From: Desulfobacterales bacterium
GTDB lineage: Bacteria > Desulfobacterota > Desulfobacteria > Desulfobacterales > JAHEIW01
Direction: 5' to 3'
NCBI GenBank assembly: GCA_030066985.1
Contig: JASJAN010000009.1
Location: 1-64,000 of the forward strand
DNA length: 64,000 nucleotides
The notes below the pieces were generated by a model, which was given only the letters and a program-made list of their open reading frames with translations, had not been told where the DNA came from and did no database searches. This document shows, in pieces, positions 26,729 through 35,482 of this stretch. How positions within the stretch are numbered: the first letter of the stretch is position 1; every line of letters starts with the position of its first letter. A program made the position numbers and the translations under genes.

Positions 26729-28012
26729 ATGACTGATGCAAAAACGATAGAATGTGACCTATGCGTAATCGGCAGCGGGCTGGCCGGAATGGCGGCCGCC
26801 CATTTTGCGGCTGCCAGAGACCTGCAGGTGGTCCACATGGGGCATACGGCGGAAACCATTTTTGCGAGCGGTTTGCTGGATCTGCTGGCGGTTTACCCGG
26901 CCGGTGAGAAGCGACTATGGCGCGATCCCTGGGCGGCTATAAAGAAACTGATCAGGAATATGCCCGACCACCCTTACGCGCGCTTAAAAAAAGAGGATAT
27001 CAAAGCCGCCTTTGATGAAATTTTAGACCATTTGAAAGCAGCCGGTCTTGTCTATCAACGGCACCTCAAACATAACAGCAGTGTTCTGACGGCTCTGGGA
27101 ACTGTGAAACAGACATACGCAGTGCCGCACACCATGTGGAACGGGGTTAAGGCCCTGCAGAAAAAGCAGGCCTGTTTAATCATCGATATTCGCGGCCTCA
27201 AGGGCTTCAGCGCCCGCCAGATTACCACCGTCCTGAAGACCGACTGGCCTGATTTGCGCTCAGCGCGGATCTCCTTTCCGGGCATGGCGCATTTAAATGA
27301 GGTCTATGCGGAACGTATGGCCAATGCCCTGCTGCTGCCTGAAAATCGTGAAAAGCTGGCCGCCGTGGTAAGCCCGCTGCTCAAAAAATCAAAGGCTCTG
27401 GGGCTGCCAGCCATTTTGGGGCTGCATCGTACCGCTGAGATCAGGTCCGATCTTGAGGCCTTAGTTGGTGTTCCGATTTTTGAAATTCCGACCATGCCGC
27501 CTTCGGTCCCCGGTATACGCCTAAACCAAGCTTTCGAAAAGGGGCTGCGTTTGAAAGAGGTCCAATATTTTTCGTTGACCCGGGCGCTGCATGTGCACCC
27601 CACGACCAATGGTCATTTTCAAATCCAAATCGGTCGCGATGCGGTCGAGCGTACCGTGCGCTCAAACGGTATCATTTTGGCCACTGGCCGATTCATTGGT
27701 GGGGGGTTACACGCCAATCGAACGTACATCCGTGAATCCATTTTTAATTTACCGGTCTACCAGCCAACCAGCCGGGCCGACTGGCATCGTCGAGACCTTC
27801 TCGATCCCCGGGGGCACCTCATCAATCAGGCCGGTCTGAAAGTTGATCGCAACTTTCGTCCTCTGGATGATTCAGGGCGCCCGGCCTTTAATAATCTGTT
27901 TGCGGTCGGTTCTATTCTGGCACACAACGATTGGAAGCGTTTGAAATGTGGTGCCGGAGTGGCAATCGCCTCCGCATACGGCGCGGTGAACTCGATGCTT
28001 AAGCTGCGCTAA
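26729..28012 (+). CDS. glpB: anaerobic glycerol-3-phosphate dehydrogenase subunit B
   Basis: A 427-residue flavoprotein (E. coli GlpB 419) that forms a dimer with GlpA. FAD-binding N-terminus CDLCVIGSGLAGMAAAHFA; further GlpB blocks ASGLLDLLAVYP, FPGMAHLNEVYAERMANAL and NNLFAVGSILAHNDW. ATG 26729 has only a weak AAAGG upstream. It is separated from glpA by 271 bp of fold-back repeats but on the same strand. GlpC, the Fe-S membrane-anchor subunit of the E. coli enzyme, is not encoded next to it, so another carrier must link GlpAB to quinone or it lies elsewhere. Confidence 0.9.
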   Translation: MTDAKTIECDLCVIGSGLAGMAAAHFAAARDLQVVHMGHTAETIFASGLLDLLAVYPAGEKRLWRDPWAAIKKLIRNMPDHPYARLKKEDIKAAFDEILDHLKAAGLVYQRHLKHNSSVLTALGTVKQTYAVPHTMWNGVKALQKKQACLIIDIRGLKGFSARQITTVLKTDWPDLRSARISFPGMAHLNEVYAERMANALLLPENREKLAAVVSPLLKKSKALGLPAILGLHRTAEIRSDLEALVGVPIFEIPTMPPSVPGIRLNQAFEKGLRLKEVQYFSLTRALHVHPTTNGHFQIQIGRDAVERTVRSNGIILATGRFIGGGLHANRTYIRESIFNLPVYQPTSRADWHRRDLLDPRGHLINQAGLKVDRNFRPLDDSGRPAFNNLFAVGSILAHNDWKRLKCGAGVAIASAYGAVNSMLKLR

Positions 28013-28162
28013 CGCTATCGAACAGAGGCGACGTACCATTTTCCTTTGGCCACCGGCCTGGATTTGTGATAGAAGACAACCCTTCAGCCCCGAAAAGGCA
28101 ATTTCAACGACACGAGGTTTGCCATCATAAAATATCTGTATTCTGTTTTTGGCCTGATTTTT

Positions 28163-29485
28163 TTGATTGCGGCAACTGTTGCCCGGGGTGATCCATTGCC
28201 GACCTACTGTGAGACCGATCCTGCTTTGGCACGGGAGTTGTCAGAAATGGGCCCTGTTATGGGGCTTGGGGCCTCAGTGTCCCATGGACTCATGGCGCGC
28301 TCAGCTTCTGAGGTTGTGGCCGATCAGCTTTGCCTGGGCAGTGACGGGCATGTATTCCCCTGGTACTTTCCAGCTTCCTACCAAAGAGCAGCTAAATATT
28401 ATTATAGGCACAGACGCCCGCGGTTGGTAATGGCGATGGATGTCACTTACCACGACATGAAAGTTCTGGAATATACCGACGACAAAACAAAAGTGCTCGA
28501 TGATCTGGTGGCCGGTCTGGCACTGGACTGTGAAAGTGATCTTTATGATTGCTCCGCAGGTGGCAATGAAGCTTATGTCAAAAAAGAAAATTACAGACCC
28601 ATCGTTTTGTTAGGTGATCTATTTTTTGAAAATCTCATCGACTGCACCCGGGGCAAACCACCGAAAGAATACCGCCTCGAAAACAGCAAGCCCAGACCCA
28701 AGAAACTGTGCTATGAGGAATACGCGCAACTCAACCGTCACCTGCGAAAACTGGTGGCCAAATATCCCAATGTTCATATATTTCCCGCCAATCGGCTGTT
28801 TACAGCCCTGGTCAAATTTCCCCACAGCGTATTTTACGATGAAGGCAGCCGGCAAACTTTTTTCGCCAGAAATGAGCTGACCTGGGATGGCTGGCATCCG
28901 CATACCGACCCGGGCAGTTATGTATTTGCCAACCTAACGATTATGCAGATCAATCGCTTGATTGACGAGGGTAAAATCAAAGGCAGACGGATCCCGCTCA
29001 GAACCCTTTCGGATAAATATTTTGGTCCGCCGTCCGGATTGATCATCCTGGTGCCGGAAGGATATCCGCTGGAGAACCGGCCGCAAATTGTGGGACCTGC
29101 CGGAGACAAGATACCCCTGCGCTTTTCATTGCCAAAACCCTGGGCAGAGCGCCATGGTGTCTTCCGTGTCGGAAAATCATTTTTTAAGGATCTGGCATTG
29201 TCATGGCGTCATTTGGGCCCAAAACCGCTGATTATCCGCGCCGCATCTCACCGCGGCACCACCCTGATCTTTTCCCAAAAGGATCAGGAACTGTTAACGC
29301 TGCAGTATCAAAACGGAACCGTCCTAAAAGGGGGGCTGCTTCTTTGGGGCCAACATCTGGATGAAGAATTTATCTCGCGCGAAGATACATTTTTTTTGAA
29401 TCAAATTGATGAAGATCCAGACATTCTCAATACCCTTCGTCCTCCACAACCGTCGATGGTTGACGGTCCCCCCTGGGATTACTAG
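28163..29485 (+). CDS. SGNH-hydrolase-like secreted protein, 5' end uncertain
   Basis: About 440 residues. Two blocks recall SGNH/GDSL esterases: GLGASVSHGLMA near the N-terminus (GxSxS-type nucleophile block) and WDGWHPHTDPGSYVF (the DxxH block) near residue 250. The last 150 residues are unrelated and end in a Pro-rich tail. The exact family is unknown to me. The first usable start in frame is TTG 28163, which leaves only a stump of signal peptide. The preceding 30 bases encode KYLFLFLA in another frame; one extra T in the T run at 28144-28150 would join it to GLIFLIAATVARG, giving a normal signal peptide, and ATA stands where ATG would be expected. A mutated 5' end or a sequence error is likely. 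Confidence 0.6.
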   Translation: MIAATVARGDPLPTYCETDPALARELSEMGPVMGLGASVSHGLMARSASEVVADQLCLGSDGHVFPWYFPASYQRAAKYYYRHRRPRLVMAMDVTYHDMKVLEYTDDKTKVLDDLVAGLALDCESDLYDCSAGGNEAYVKKENYRPIVLLGDLFFENLIDCTRGKPPKEYRLENSKPRPKKLCYEEYAQLNRHLRKLVAKYPNVHIFPANRLFTALVKFPHSVFYDEGSRQTFFARNELTWDGWHPHTDPGSYVFANLTIMQINRLIDEGKIKGRRIPLRTLSDKYFGPPSGLIILVPEGYPLENRPQIVGPAGDKIPLRFSLPKPWAERHGVFRVGKSFFKDLALSWRHLGPKPLIIRAASHRGTTLIFSQKDQELLTLQYQNGTVLKGGLLLWGQHLDEEFISREDTFFLNQIDEDPDILNTLRPPQPSMVDGPPWDY

Positions 29486-29599
29486 CATCCATTTCATTCA
29501 GGTTTGCCGGTTAAGCCCGCCACCGACGGATGAAGCATGTTAAAATCCGAAAAAAGCTTGATTCTAATTTTTTACCGGCCAGCAGGCTCAATATATGTA

Positions 29600-29837
29600 G
29601 AGGCTATCTTAAAAATAGTAGATCACGCTTCCCGCATGAATGCGGGATTTCACGTCTGATTCTAAATCATTAAGGTGTTCAACAAAGCAAGGCGAAAACC
29701 GATTCAAAAGTGGAGTCCGCCTCCGGCGGACTAGTATTCGAACATTTTGAATCGGTTTTTAATCCGCCACGAAGATTGGCGGACCATTGGGCGCCTGTCC
29801 GCCTCTGGCGGGTTAGATGCATTTTTAAGATAGCTTC
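29600..29837. repeat. fold-back element, copy 1 of the MITE-like family
   Basis: Terminal inverted repeats GAGGCTATCTTAAAAAT (29600-29616) and ATTTTTAAGATAGCTTC (29821-29837) match 16 of 17. Inside, AAAACCGATTCAAAA (29695-29709) pairs perfectly with 29745-29759 around the palindrome AGTCCGCCTCCGGCGGACT. The stretch 29689-29762 is the same as 58759-58832 except for two bases. No coding region inside. It ends 3 bp before the menA stop codon. Confidence 0.85.
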
Positions 29838-29840
29838 CAA

Positions 29841-30743
29841 TTAGAGGATGATGCCAATGGACAGCAGCAAGCTATAGACCAGCGCCAGTTTGGCCGTGCT
29901 GGCCAGCGCTTGATTGAGTTCAGGACCCCCGGTGCTGTTCCAGATGCGGCGGGTTAAAGAAATGGCCAGAGGCAAGGAAAAAAGCGGCAGGATCACCCAG
30001 ACCGGACTCCTACCGCCCAGCCACAGGATGATGGGTATGGCGTATGCAGCGGCCAGCAACAGCAGGTATTCAATCCTGGATCCACGCTCACCGATTCTGA
30101 CCGCCAGGGTTCGTTTTCCGCTGTGTCGGTCGGTTTGAATATCTCTGAGGTTGTTAACGACCAGGATGGCGGTGATCAGCAGCCCCTGGATGGCGCCCAT
30201 CAGCCAGACCATCGGGGTTAGGCGCAACGCCTGGACATAATAGGTCCCGCATACCGCCACCAGTCCAAAGAAAACAAAGACAAAAAGATCTCCAAGCCCG
30301 TGGGACGCCAGCGGATAGGGCCCACCGCTGTAAGCCAAGGCCGCCGCGAAACTTAACAATCCGATCAGAATAACCGGCCAGCCACCAACACTTGCCAGGT
30401 AGAGACCCGGGAGGATGCTCGCCATAATGCACATCAGCATGCCGGTTTTCACCTGTTTGGCTGGAAGCATGCCGCTTTGGGTTACCCGGGGCGGGCCGAT
30501 GCGATCCTGGGTATCGATGCCCTTGATAAAATCAAAGTAATCGTTTGCCAGATTAACGCCGATTTGCAGCAGCAAAGCTACCGCCAGGGCCGCTGCGGCT
30601 GGCAGCCACGCAAATTGCTGATCAGCGATGGCCAAAGCAGTGCCGACCAATACCGGCGCGACTGCTGCTGGCAGTGTTCGGGGCCGGGCTGCCAGTATCC
30701 AAGCCTGAGTTTTTGTTTGGTTTTCGATTTTTGGCGTGTTCAT
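29841..30743 (-). CDS. menA: 1,4-dihydroxy-2-naphthoate polyprenyltransferase MenA
   Basis: A 300-residue UbiA-superfamily membrane enzyme that joins 1,4-dihydroxy-2-naphthoate to a polyprenyl chain, the penultimate step of menaquinone synthesis. Nine or so membrane helices; N-terminal AARPRTLPAAVAPVLVGTA and the first Asp-rich motif NDYFDFIKGIDTQDR are typical of MenA rather than UbiA; a second motif DIQTDRHSGKRTLAVRIG follows near residue 200. It starts 17 bp after the ABC permease on the same strand and is probably the last gene of that importer operon. Other men genes are not in the window. Confidence 0.92.
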   Translation of the reverse strand: MNTPKIENQTKTQAWILAARPRTLPAAVAPVLVGTALAIADQQFAWLPAAAALAVALLLQIGVNLANDYFDFIKGIDTQDRIGPPRVTQSGMLPAKQVKTGMLMCIMASILPGLYLASVGGWPVILIGLLSFAAALAYSGGPYPLASHGLGDLFVFVFFGLVAVCGTYYVQALRLTPMVWLMGAIQGLLITAILVVNNLRDIQTDRHSGKRTLAVRIGERGSRIEYLLLLAAAYAIPIILWLGGRSPVWVILPLFSLPLAISLTRRIWNSTGGPELNQALASTAKLALVYSLLLSIGIIL

Positions 30744-30760
30744 TATGGATATGGTGCTTA

Positions 30761-31516
30761 TTATTGAGCTTCCGCCTGATATCGATTCACTTTCAGCTCG
30801 AGATGATAAATGATCAGATACAGGATCAGGCCCAGCAGTCCCATGGCCAGGATGCCGGCGTACATTTCCGGATAGCGCAGCACCTGATAGGTTTCAACGA
30901 CGATATAATAGCCCAACCCATAAGTGGTTAAAGACTGCTCGGCAATAAACAGGACCGCCACGGCAGTTCCAACGGATACACGCAGTGCGGTCAGCACCGC
31001 TGGCAAAGAGGCCGGAAAGTAAACATAGCGAAAGAGCGCCCGCCGGCCGGCACCCAGTGAGCGCACTGACAGGATCAATTCCGGATGCAGGTTAGCGGCT
31101 TCATCTCTGACCACCACCAGTATCTGGAAAAAGATGATCAGAGCGATTAGAAAGATTTTAGAAATATCGGTGATGCCCATCAAAACATAGATGACCGGTA
31201 AAAACACGATTTTAGGAATGGGGTAGACAATCGCGATCAATGGCGCAAAGATGCGATCGATCTGGGGCATCTGCCCCAGGCCCAATCCGATGGGCACTGC
31301 ACTGACAACAGCCAGCGCGATAGCTGCCAGAACACGGCCGCTACTGGCCAAAAAGTGAATCCCCAGCTCACCAAACAGCGAGCCCACAAAAATCGGCAAG
31401 ACCTGCAAAGGAGAGGGCAGGATGGGTCGATGGATTATCCAGGCCAAGACCTGCCAGATGGCAAAAAACATCAACAGGCCGATGAGAACGGCGCGACTAT
31501 TTAAGCGGTTGTTCAT
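30761..31516 (-). CDS. ABC transporter permease, SsuC/TauC/ThiX type
   Basis: A 251-residue permease with six helices of the nitrate/sulfonate/taurine/HMP subfamily. The EAA loop region ILSVRSLGAGRRALFRYVYFPASLPAVL is followed by LRVSVGTAVAVLFIAEQ, both typical. Its start overlaps the ATPase stop codon (ATGA-type, 4 bp), so translation is coupled. It forms an importer with the ATPase and the NMT1/THI5-like binding protein upstream. Ligand unknown; see the menA context. Confidence 0.9.
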   Translation of the reverse strand: MNNRLNSRAVLIGLLMFFAIWQVLAWIIHRPILPSPLQVLPIFVGSLFGELGIHFLASSGRVLAAIALAVVSAVPIGLGLGQMPQIDRIFAPLIAIVYPIPKIVFLPVIYVLMGITDISKIFLIALIIFFQILVVVRDEAANLHPELILSVRSLGAGRRALFRYVYFPASLPAVLTALRVSVGTAVAVLFIAEQSLTTYGLGYYIVVETYQVLRYPEMYAGILAMGLLGLILYLIIYHLELKVNRYQAEAQ

Positions 31517-32292
31517 GTCAGCGATCCCAGTAATTGGCGGACATCTTCGCAGGTTTGCTGAAATTCATCCTGTGTGCGACCGGCTGCGAGCCCGGCACAG
31601 GTATTCTCGATTATTTGGGCTTTTTGATTACAGCCTTTTTCCAGCACCAGGATTTTTTTTCCCATGACCACTGCGACCTCGATATCATGGGTTACGATAA
31701 CATAGGTTAGGTCGGAAACAGCGTGCAGATCGATAATGAACTGTTGCAGGTCTTCCCGGGTGGGCGCATCTAAGGCTGAAAAGGGTTCATCCATTAACAG
31801 TAGGTCGGGCTGCATGGCCAGGGTACGGGCGATAGCTGTTCGCTGACGCTGGCCGCGGGACAGCTTTAGCGGGTATTGATCACGCAGGTTCTCGATCCCC
31901 AGTTTTGTGAGCCAATCGTCTACGCGTCGATCAGCTTCCTGCGGGCTGATCTTTGCATCGACCGGAGCGTGCCGGCCGTCAGATCCATAAAATCCCCAGA
32001 TGGTCAGCCCCAGACGGGCATTTTCTCTGACCGTTTGCCACGGCAATAAGCCGTGATCCTGCAGCACCAGTCCACTGCGCGGTCGCGGGCGGTTGATCGG
32101 TTTTTGATCGATGACAATATCGCCGGCTTGGGGGTGGCGCAAGCCGGCCAGTAAATACAAAAGGGTTGTTTTGCCGCAACCTGAAGGGCCGATAATGGAA
32201 AGTGCTTCCCCGCGATCGATCTCGAGTTCATATCCCTGAAAGATTGGTGGCTGACCGCTGTAAGCAAAGGTTAGATTTTTAATATTAATCAT
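31513..32292 (-). CDS. ABC transporter ATP-binding protein, SsuB/TauB type
   Basis: A 259-residue ATPase. Walker A GPSGCGKTT, signature LSRGQRQRTAIARTL (LSRGQ instead of LSGGQ), Walker B LLLMDEPFSALDAP, and switch His in YVIVTHDIEVA. The length and spacing are those of the nitrate/sulfonate/taurine family. The binding-protein gene lies 293 bp upstream across two fold-back structures on the same strand. Confidence 0.92.
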   Translation of the reverse strand: MINIKNLTFAYSGQPPIFQGYELEIDRGEALSIIGPSGCGKTTLLYLLAGLRHPQAGDIVIDQKPINRPRPRSGLVLQDHGLLPWQTVRENARLGLTIWGFYGSDGRHAPVDAKISPQEADRRVDDWLTKLGIENLRDQYPLKLSRGQRQRTAIARTLAMQPDLLLMDEPFSALDAPTREDLQQFIIDLHAVSDLTYVIVTHDIEVAVVMGKKILVLEKGCNQKAQIIENTCAGLAAGRTQDEFQQTCEDVRQLLGSLT

Positions 32293-32329
32293 CGGGCTTT
32301 ATTAATATTGCCTAATTTTACACGAGTTA

Positions 32330-32422
32330 GAGGCTTCCATAGGCAAGGCACTTAAGGGCGAAGCTATAGTGTACTATGCTTCGCCCTTAATAATCCGCCT
32401 GAGGCGGACCTATGGGAACCTC
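32330..32422. repeat. nested palindrome upstream of the ABC ATPase gene
   Basis: GAGGCTTCCATAGG (32330-32343) is inverted at 32409-32422 (12 of 14). Inside, TTAAGGGCGAAGC (32352-32364) pairs perfectly with 32378-32390 over a further ATAGT/ACTAT stem. It could end or attenuate transcripts between the binding-protein and ATPase genes. Confidence 0.65.
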
Positions 32423-32446
32423 TTGCTCGCCGCGTTGTCTTCAGGG

Positions 32447-32562
32447 TGAAAATTAATGAGATATAATGATATTTATCATTTGTAGTGTATCTGTAACTTT
32501 TTTTAAATAACTCTTTGTCAAGCTATCTGTAATTATGATTTTTAATCTCTCATTAATTTTCA
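32447..32562. repeat. 116-bp element with perfect 15-bp terminal inverted repeats
   Basis: TGAAAATTAATGAGA (32447-32461) is exactly inverted as TCTCATTAATTTTCA (32548-32562). The 86 bp between are AT-rich and non-coding. The size and termini resemble a MITE. I see no obvious target-site duplication and no second copy in the window. Confidence 0.6.
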
Positions 32563-32585
32563 TGTAAAAAGTTTTTATGCAAAAT

Positions 32586-33563
32586 TTAGGGCAAAAATTT
32601 GCTTGTAACAGAATCCTTATATGGGATAGGTGTTTTTAAAAGCCCCTTGGACACCATCCAGTCCATCACGTCTGCCCATTGCGCGGCACTGGGGACCTCC
32701 CGCAACGGGAAGGGCGGAATACGATAGGTTTGCTGAATATTTTTGGGAACCCGGATTTTTTGAAGCAAAAGGTTGCGGAAAGAATCCGGGTTCGCATTGA
32801 TATCCTGTGCGGCGCGATTCCAGGCCTTTAAAAATTGACGCACAGCGCCGGCCTTGTTTTCGACGGCATTCAGATGGAAGGTCAACACACTGACACTATA
32901 CTGCGGGTGTGTCGAATCGTCGATGACAGCACCGGCACCGGCTTCAAGAGCGCTTTTAGCCAGCGGATCCGGCAAAGTGGCCGCCTTCAGCTGCCCCTGT
33001 ATCAGCAGTTGATAGCGTTCCGGTATCACCGGAACAGATTTTTTGGATATTTGCGCCGGTATTAGACCGCCGGCGACCATCAAACGATCGGTGACGTACT
33101 CGATGATCGTGTTTTTAGAAATTCCAATGGGGATGTCTTTCAGGTCGGCCGCGGTGGCAATGTTGCTGCCGGGAGCTGCCAATATCCGAAAGAGAGGATA
33201 GTGCGGATAGGCTTTGCGGGCGGCTGAAATAATCTTAACCTGAATACGATCACGATTGAAGCTTGCGGTGGAGGCCATTTCGTTGAGCATGCCGTCCACG
33301 GCACCGGACTGCATCAGTTGGTCTCTTTCCAACCCGCTGCCCACCGGTACGGCCGTAACCGTAACACCGTAGCGATCAAAATAACCTTGCGCCTCAGCCA
33401 CGTAAAAGGGAAATGTATCCAAAATGGGCAAAAGGGCAATTTTGAGCGAATTTTCCGATGAATCCCCCTGCGCGCATAGCCCCATCGAAAAACCTGCTAT
33501 TAACATCAGCCCGATCAACAGACCGCTGGCAAACACCCGTTTGAACTGTATTTTTCGCATCAT
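32586..33563 (-). CDS. ABC importer substrate-binding protein, NMT1/THI5/SsuA-like
   Basis: A 325-residue periplasmic binding protein. The start is taken at the Met pair at 33563/33560, which opens a signal peptide (KRVFASGLLIGLMLIAGFS, cleaved near CAQGD); an upstream in-frame ATG at 33623 would put about 20 non-signal residues in front. The mature N-terminus KIALLPILDTFPFYVAEAQGYF is typical of NMT1/THI5-like proteins (thiamine-pyrimidine, taurine, sulfonate, nitrate binders). The ligand cannot be read from sequence. Probably the first gene of an operon with the ATPase, permease and menA. Confidence 0.88.
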   Translation of the reverse strand: MMRKIQFKRVFASGLLIGLMLIAGFSMGLCAQGDSSENSLKIALLPILDTFPFYVAEAQGYFDRYGVTVTAVPVGSGLERDQLMQSGAVDGMLNEMASTASFNRDRIQVKIISAARKAYPHYPLFRILAAPGSNIATAADLKDIPIGISKNTIIEYVTDRLMVAGGLIPAQISKKSVPVIPERYQLLIQGQLKAATLPDPLAKSALEAGAGAVIDDSTHPQYSVSVLTFHLNAVENKAGAVRQFLKAWNRAAQDINANPDSFRNLLLQKIRVPKNIQQTYRIPPFPLREVPSAAQWADVMDWMVSKGLLKTPIPYKDSVTSKFLP

Positions 33564-33659
33564 AAAGGCACCGTCGCTCACCGTATTTTGGCTCTCAATA
33601 TCAAATATGGAAATAAGGTGCAAAGAAAATCGGGGTAGGGAATTTCCTGGTGAGTTTTT

Positions 33660-33845
33660 AAAACCCTTTTTTAAGTTGGCCGGATGTGTCCGCCACAGGC
33701 GGATTGTGCCCGTTTATTTGAGATGCATACCTAATCGCTTTTTAACCGGCAAACGGGCTAACCCACCAGAGGCGGACAAGCGGGCAACGGGCTCAACCCA
33801 TTGTTTTTTACCCGCTTAGATGAATTAGGTGTATTTTAGAGAACG
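33660..33845. repeat. composite intergenic repeat with CGGCAAACGGGCTAAC words
   Basis: This gap holds several GGCGGA-type palindromes and the 55-bp block 33739-33793, which recurs at 59661-59715 in the same orientation with three differences. Neighbouring words (GTGCCCGTTTA, CAACGGGCTCAACCC) are inverted copies of the same theme. It separates the metF operon end from the divergent-running ABC binding-protein promoter. Confidence 0.65.
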
Positions 33846-33850
33846 ATTTA

Positions 33851-34738
33851 CTATATCAATCCTGCTGTCTGCATAATCTCCGGCACCTTCTCTTCCTTGC
33901 CGATGGCCATGATGTGCACGCCGTCGCACATATTTTCATCATGAATGCGTTTAATCATGCGGCCGGTAATTTCAATCCCTTTGGCCAGCGCCTGGCCTTT
34001 GGGTGCGGATGCCATTTCATCAATCAGATCCTGCGGCACAAAAACCCCGGCGATATTTTTATTCATAAACCGGGCCATAGGCGCCGAGGTCAGTAAAATA
34101 ACACCGGCCAGGATCTTGGTATTGAACTGCCGCGCGTAATCCATGAATTCTTTGAATTTATCCAGGTCATAAACCGCCTGGGTTTGAATAAACTCAGCGC
34201 CGGCCTCCAGCTTTTTTTCAAATTTGATTAGTTGCGGTTCAAGCGGGTTTGCTTCAGGTGTTACGATGGCACCGGCACAAAATGAAACCCCGCCATCCAG
34301 ATCGTTGCCGCCAAGGTCTTTGCCTGCCTCCAAGAGGCGCACCGTTTTCAACAACTGGCTGGAGTCCATGTCAAAAACGCTCTTGGCTTCTTTATGATCC
34401 CCTAAAATGATCGAATCTCCGGTAAGGCAAAGAACATTTTGAATCCCGCGCGAGGAAGCAAACAAAAGATCGGCCTGTAATGCCAGCCGGTTGCGATCCC
34501 GGCAGGTCATCTGCAATATGACCTCCCCGCCCATTTCTTGAACCAGCATCGCGCCACCCAGAGACGGATAACGCATCACCGAGCTCTGATGATCGGTGAC
34601 ATTCATGGCGTCGACCTTGTCTTTTAACAATTCGATATGGTGCTTGAATTTTTCAAGGTTGGTTCCCTTTGGCGGGGCAACCTCACTGGTCACCACAAAT
34701 TTACCGGAATCCAAAGCTTCTTTAAATTTTGTTGGCAT
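33851..34738 (-). CDS. metF: methylenetetrahydrofolate reductase MetF
   Basis: A 295-residue TIM-barrel flavoprotein that reduces 5,10-methylene-tetrahydrofolate to 5-methyl-tetrahydrofolate, the last folate step of the methyl branch of the Wood-Ljungdahl pathway. Conserved points are the Glu in VVTSEVAPPKG, QMTCRDRNRLALQADLL (flavin/folate binding), LCLTGDSIILGDH (the LxGD Asp) and EFIQTQAVYDLDKF. It lacks the regulatory domain of eukaryotic enzymes. It is the last gene of the seven-gene operon and follows metV by 90 bp, a pairing seen in acetogens, where MetF needs MetV for activity. A MetF paralogue lies near the other end of the operon. Confidence 0.93.
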   Translation of the reverse strand: MPTKFKEALDSGKFVVTSEVAPPKGTNLEKFKHHIELLKDKVDAMNVTDHQSSVMRYPSLGGAMLVQEMGGEVILQMTCRDRNRLALQADLLFASSRGIQNVLCLTGDSIILGDHKEAKSVFDMDSSQLLKTVRLLEAGKDLGGNDLDGGVSFCAGAIVTPEANPLEPQLIKFEKKLEAGAEFIQTQAVYDLDKFKEFMDYARQFNTKILAGVILLTSAPMARFMNKNIAGVFVPQDLIDEMASAPKGQALAKGIEITGRMIKRIHDENMCDGVHIMAIGKEEKVPEIMQTAGLI

Positions 34739-34828
34739 CTCAAACTCCCCTTCTATTTAAGATCCATTTAAATACAGCTAAATTTTTTCTGTCTCTGTTA
34801 ACCAATAACGAAAAACCATTAACCAGAT

Positions 34829-35482
34829 TTATCCTTCTGGAAGCTCAAATTTCCCAGGCTTGGGCTCACCCAGATGATTACGCGGTTTTTGGTATTTTCG
34901 CATGGATTCGAGCCGTCCCAGTTCATTGAGACGATTGTAAATCAAAGTCCAGACACAGTCTTTGTTAACGTCGATTTCGCATTTGCCGTGATTGGTACCG
35001 CCGCAGGGACCATTGACTAAACCCTTGTGACAGTTGGTCACCGGGCAAATACCACCGGTTTCGCCGATGATGCAGGTACCGCACTGGGTGCAGATCTCAT
35101 CGAACAATCCCACCGCCGATTCTTTGCCGATGAACAGGGTATCCAGGGCTGGAATGACCATCTTGTGCAACTGGCGGGCAATGCTTTGAACGCCAAAGGC
35201 ACAAGTCATGATCAGCAGAGCATCGGCCTGATTGATCTGCTCGCCAAAATCACTCAGAAACTCACGGGTTAGATTGTCACAAGCAACCGGTACCACTGTT
35301 TGACCGGTAACCATTTTACCCTTTGTGGACAACTCTTCTGTCATGGCGCGCACTTCCGGGTCTCCGCCGGTGCGGGTAAGGGTCACACAGGTTCCGCACC
35401 CAATAATGAAAATCCGGTTAAGTCCTTTCAAGAGGCGTTCAATTTCTTTGTCCGGTTTTTTTTGCGTTATGGATCGAATCAT
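34829..35482 (-). CDS. metV: MetV-type zinc/iron-sulfur subunit of methylenetetrahydrofolate reductase
   Basis: A 217-residue protein of the MTHFR C-terminal (MetV) family, the partner subunit of MetF in acetogens such as Moorella and Acetobacterium. The N-terminal half has IIGCGTCVTLTRTGGDPEV; the C-terminal half is a Cys cluster region: CTQCGTC, GICPVTNCHKGLVNGPCGG and GKCE, expected to bind Zn and/or an Fe-S cluster. It overlaps the preceding nuoF-gltD gene by 4 bp (ATGA), a sign of coupled translation. The context says electrons pass from the NuoEFG-like proteins to MetV and on to the MetF flavin (inference). Confidence 0.9.
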   Translation of the reverse strand: MIRSITQKKPDKEIERLLKGLNRIFIIGCGTCVTLTRTGGDPEVRAMTEELSTKGKMVTGQTVVPVACDNLTREFLSDFGEQINQADALLIMTCAFGVQSIARQLHKMVIPALDTLFIGKESAVGLFDEICTQCGTCIIGETGGICPVTNCHKGLVNGPCGGTNHGKCEIDVNKDCVWTLIYNRLNELGRLESMRKYQKPRNHLGEPKPGKFELPEG

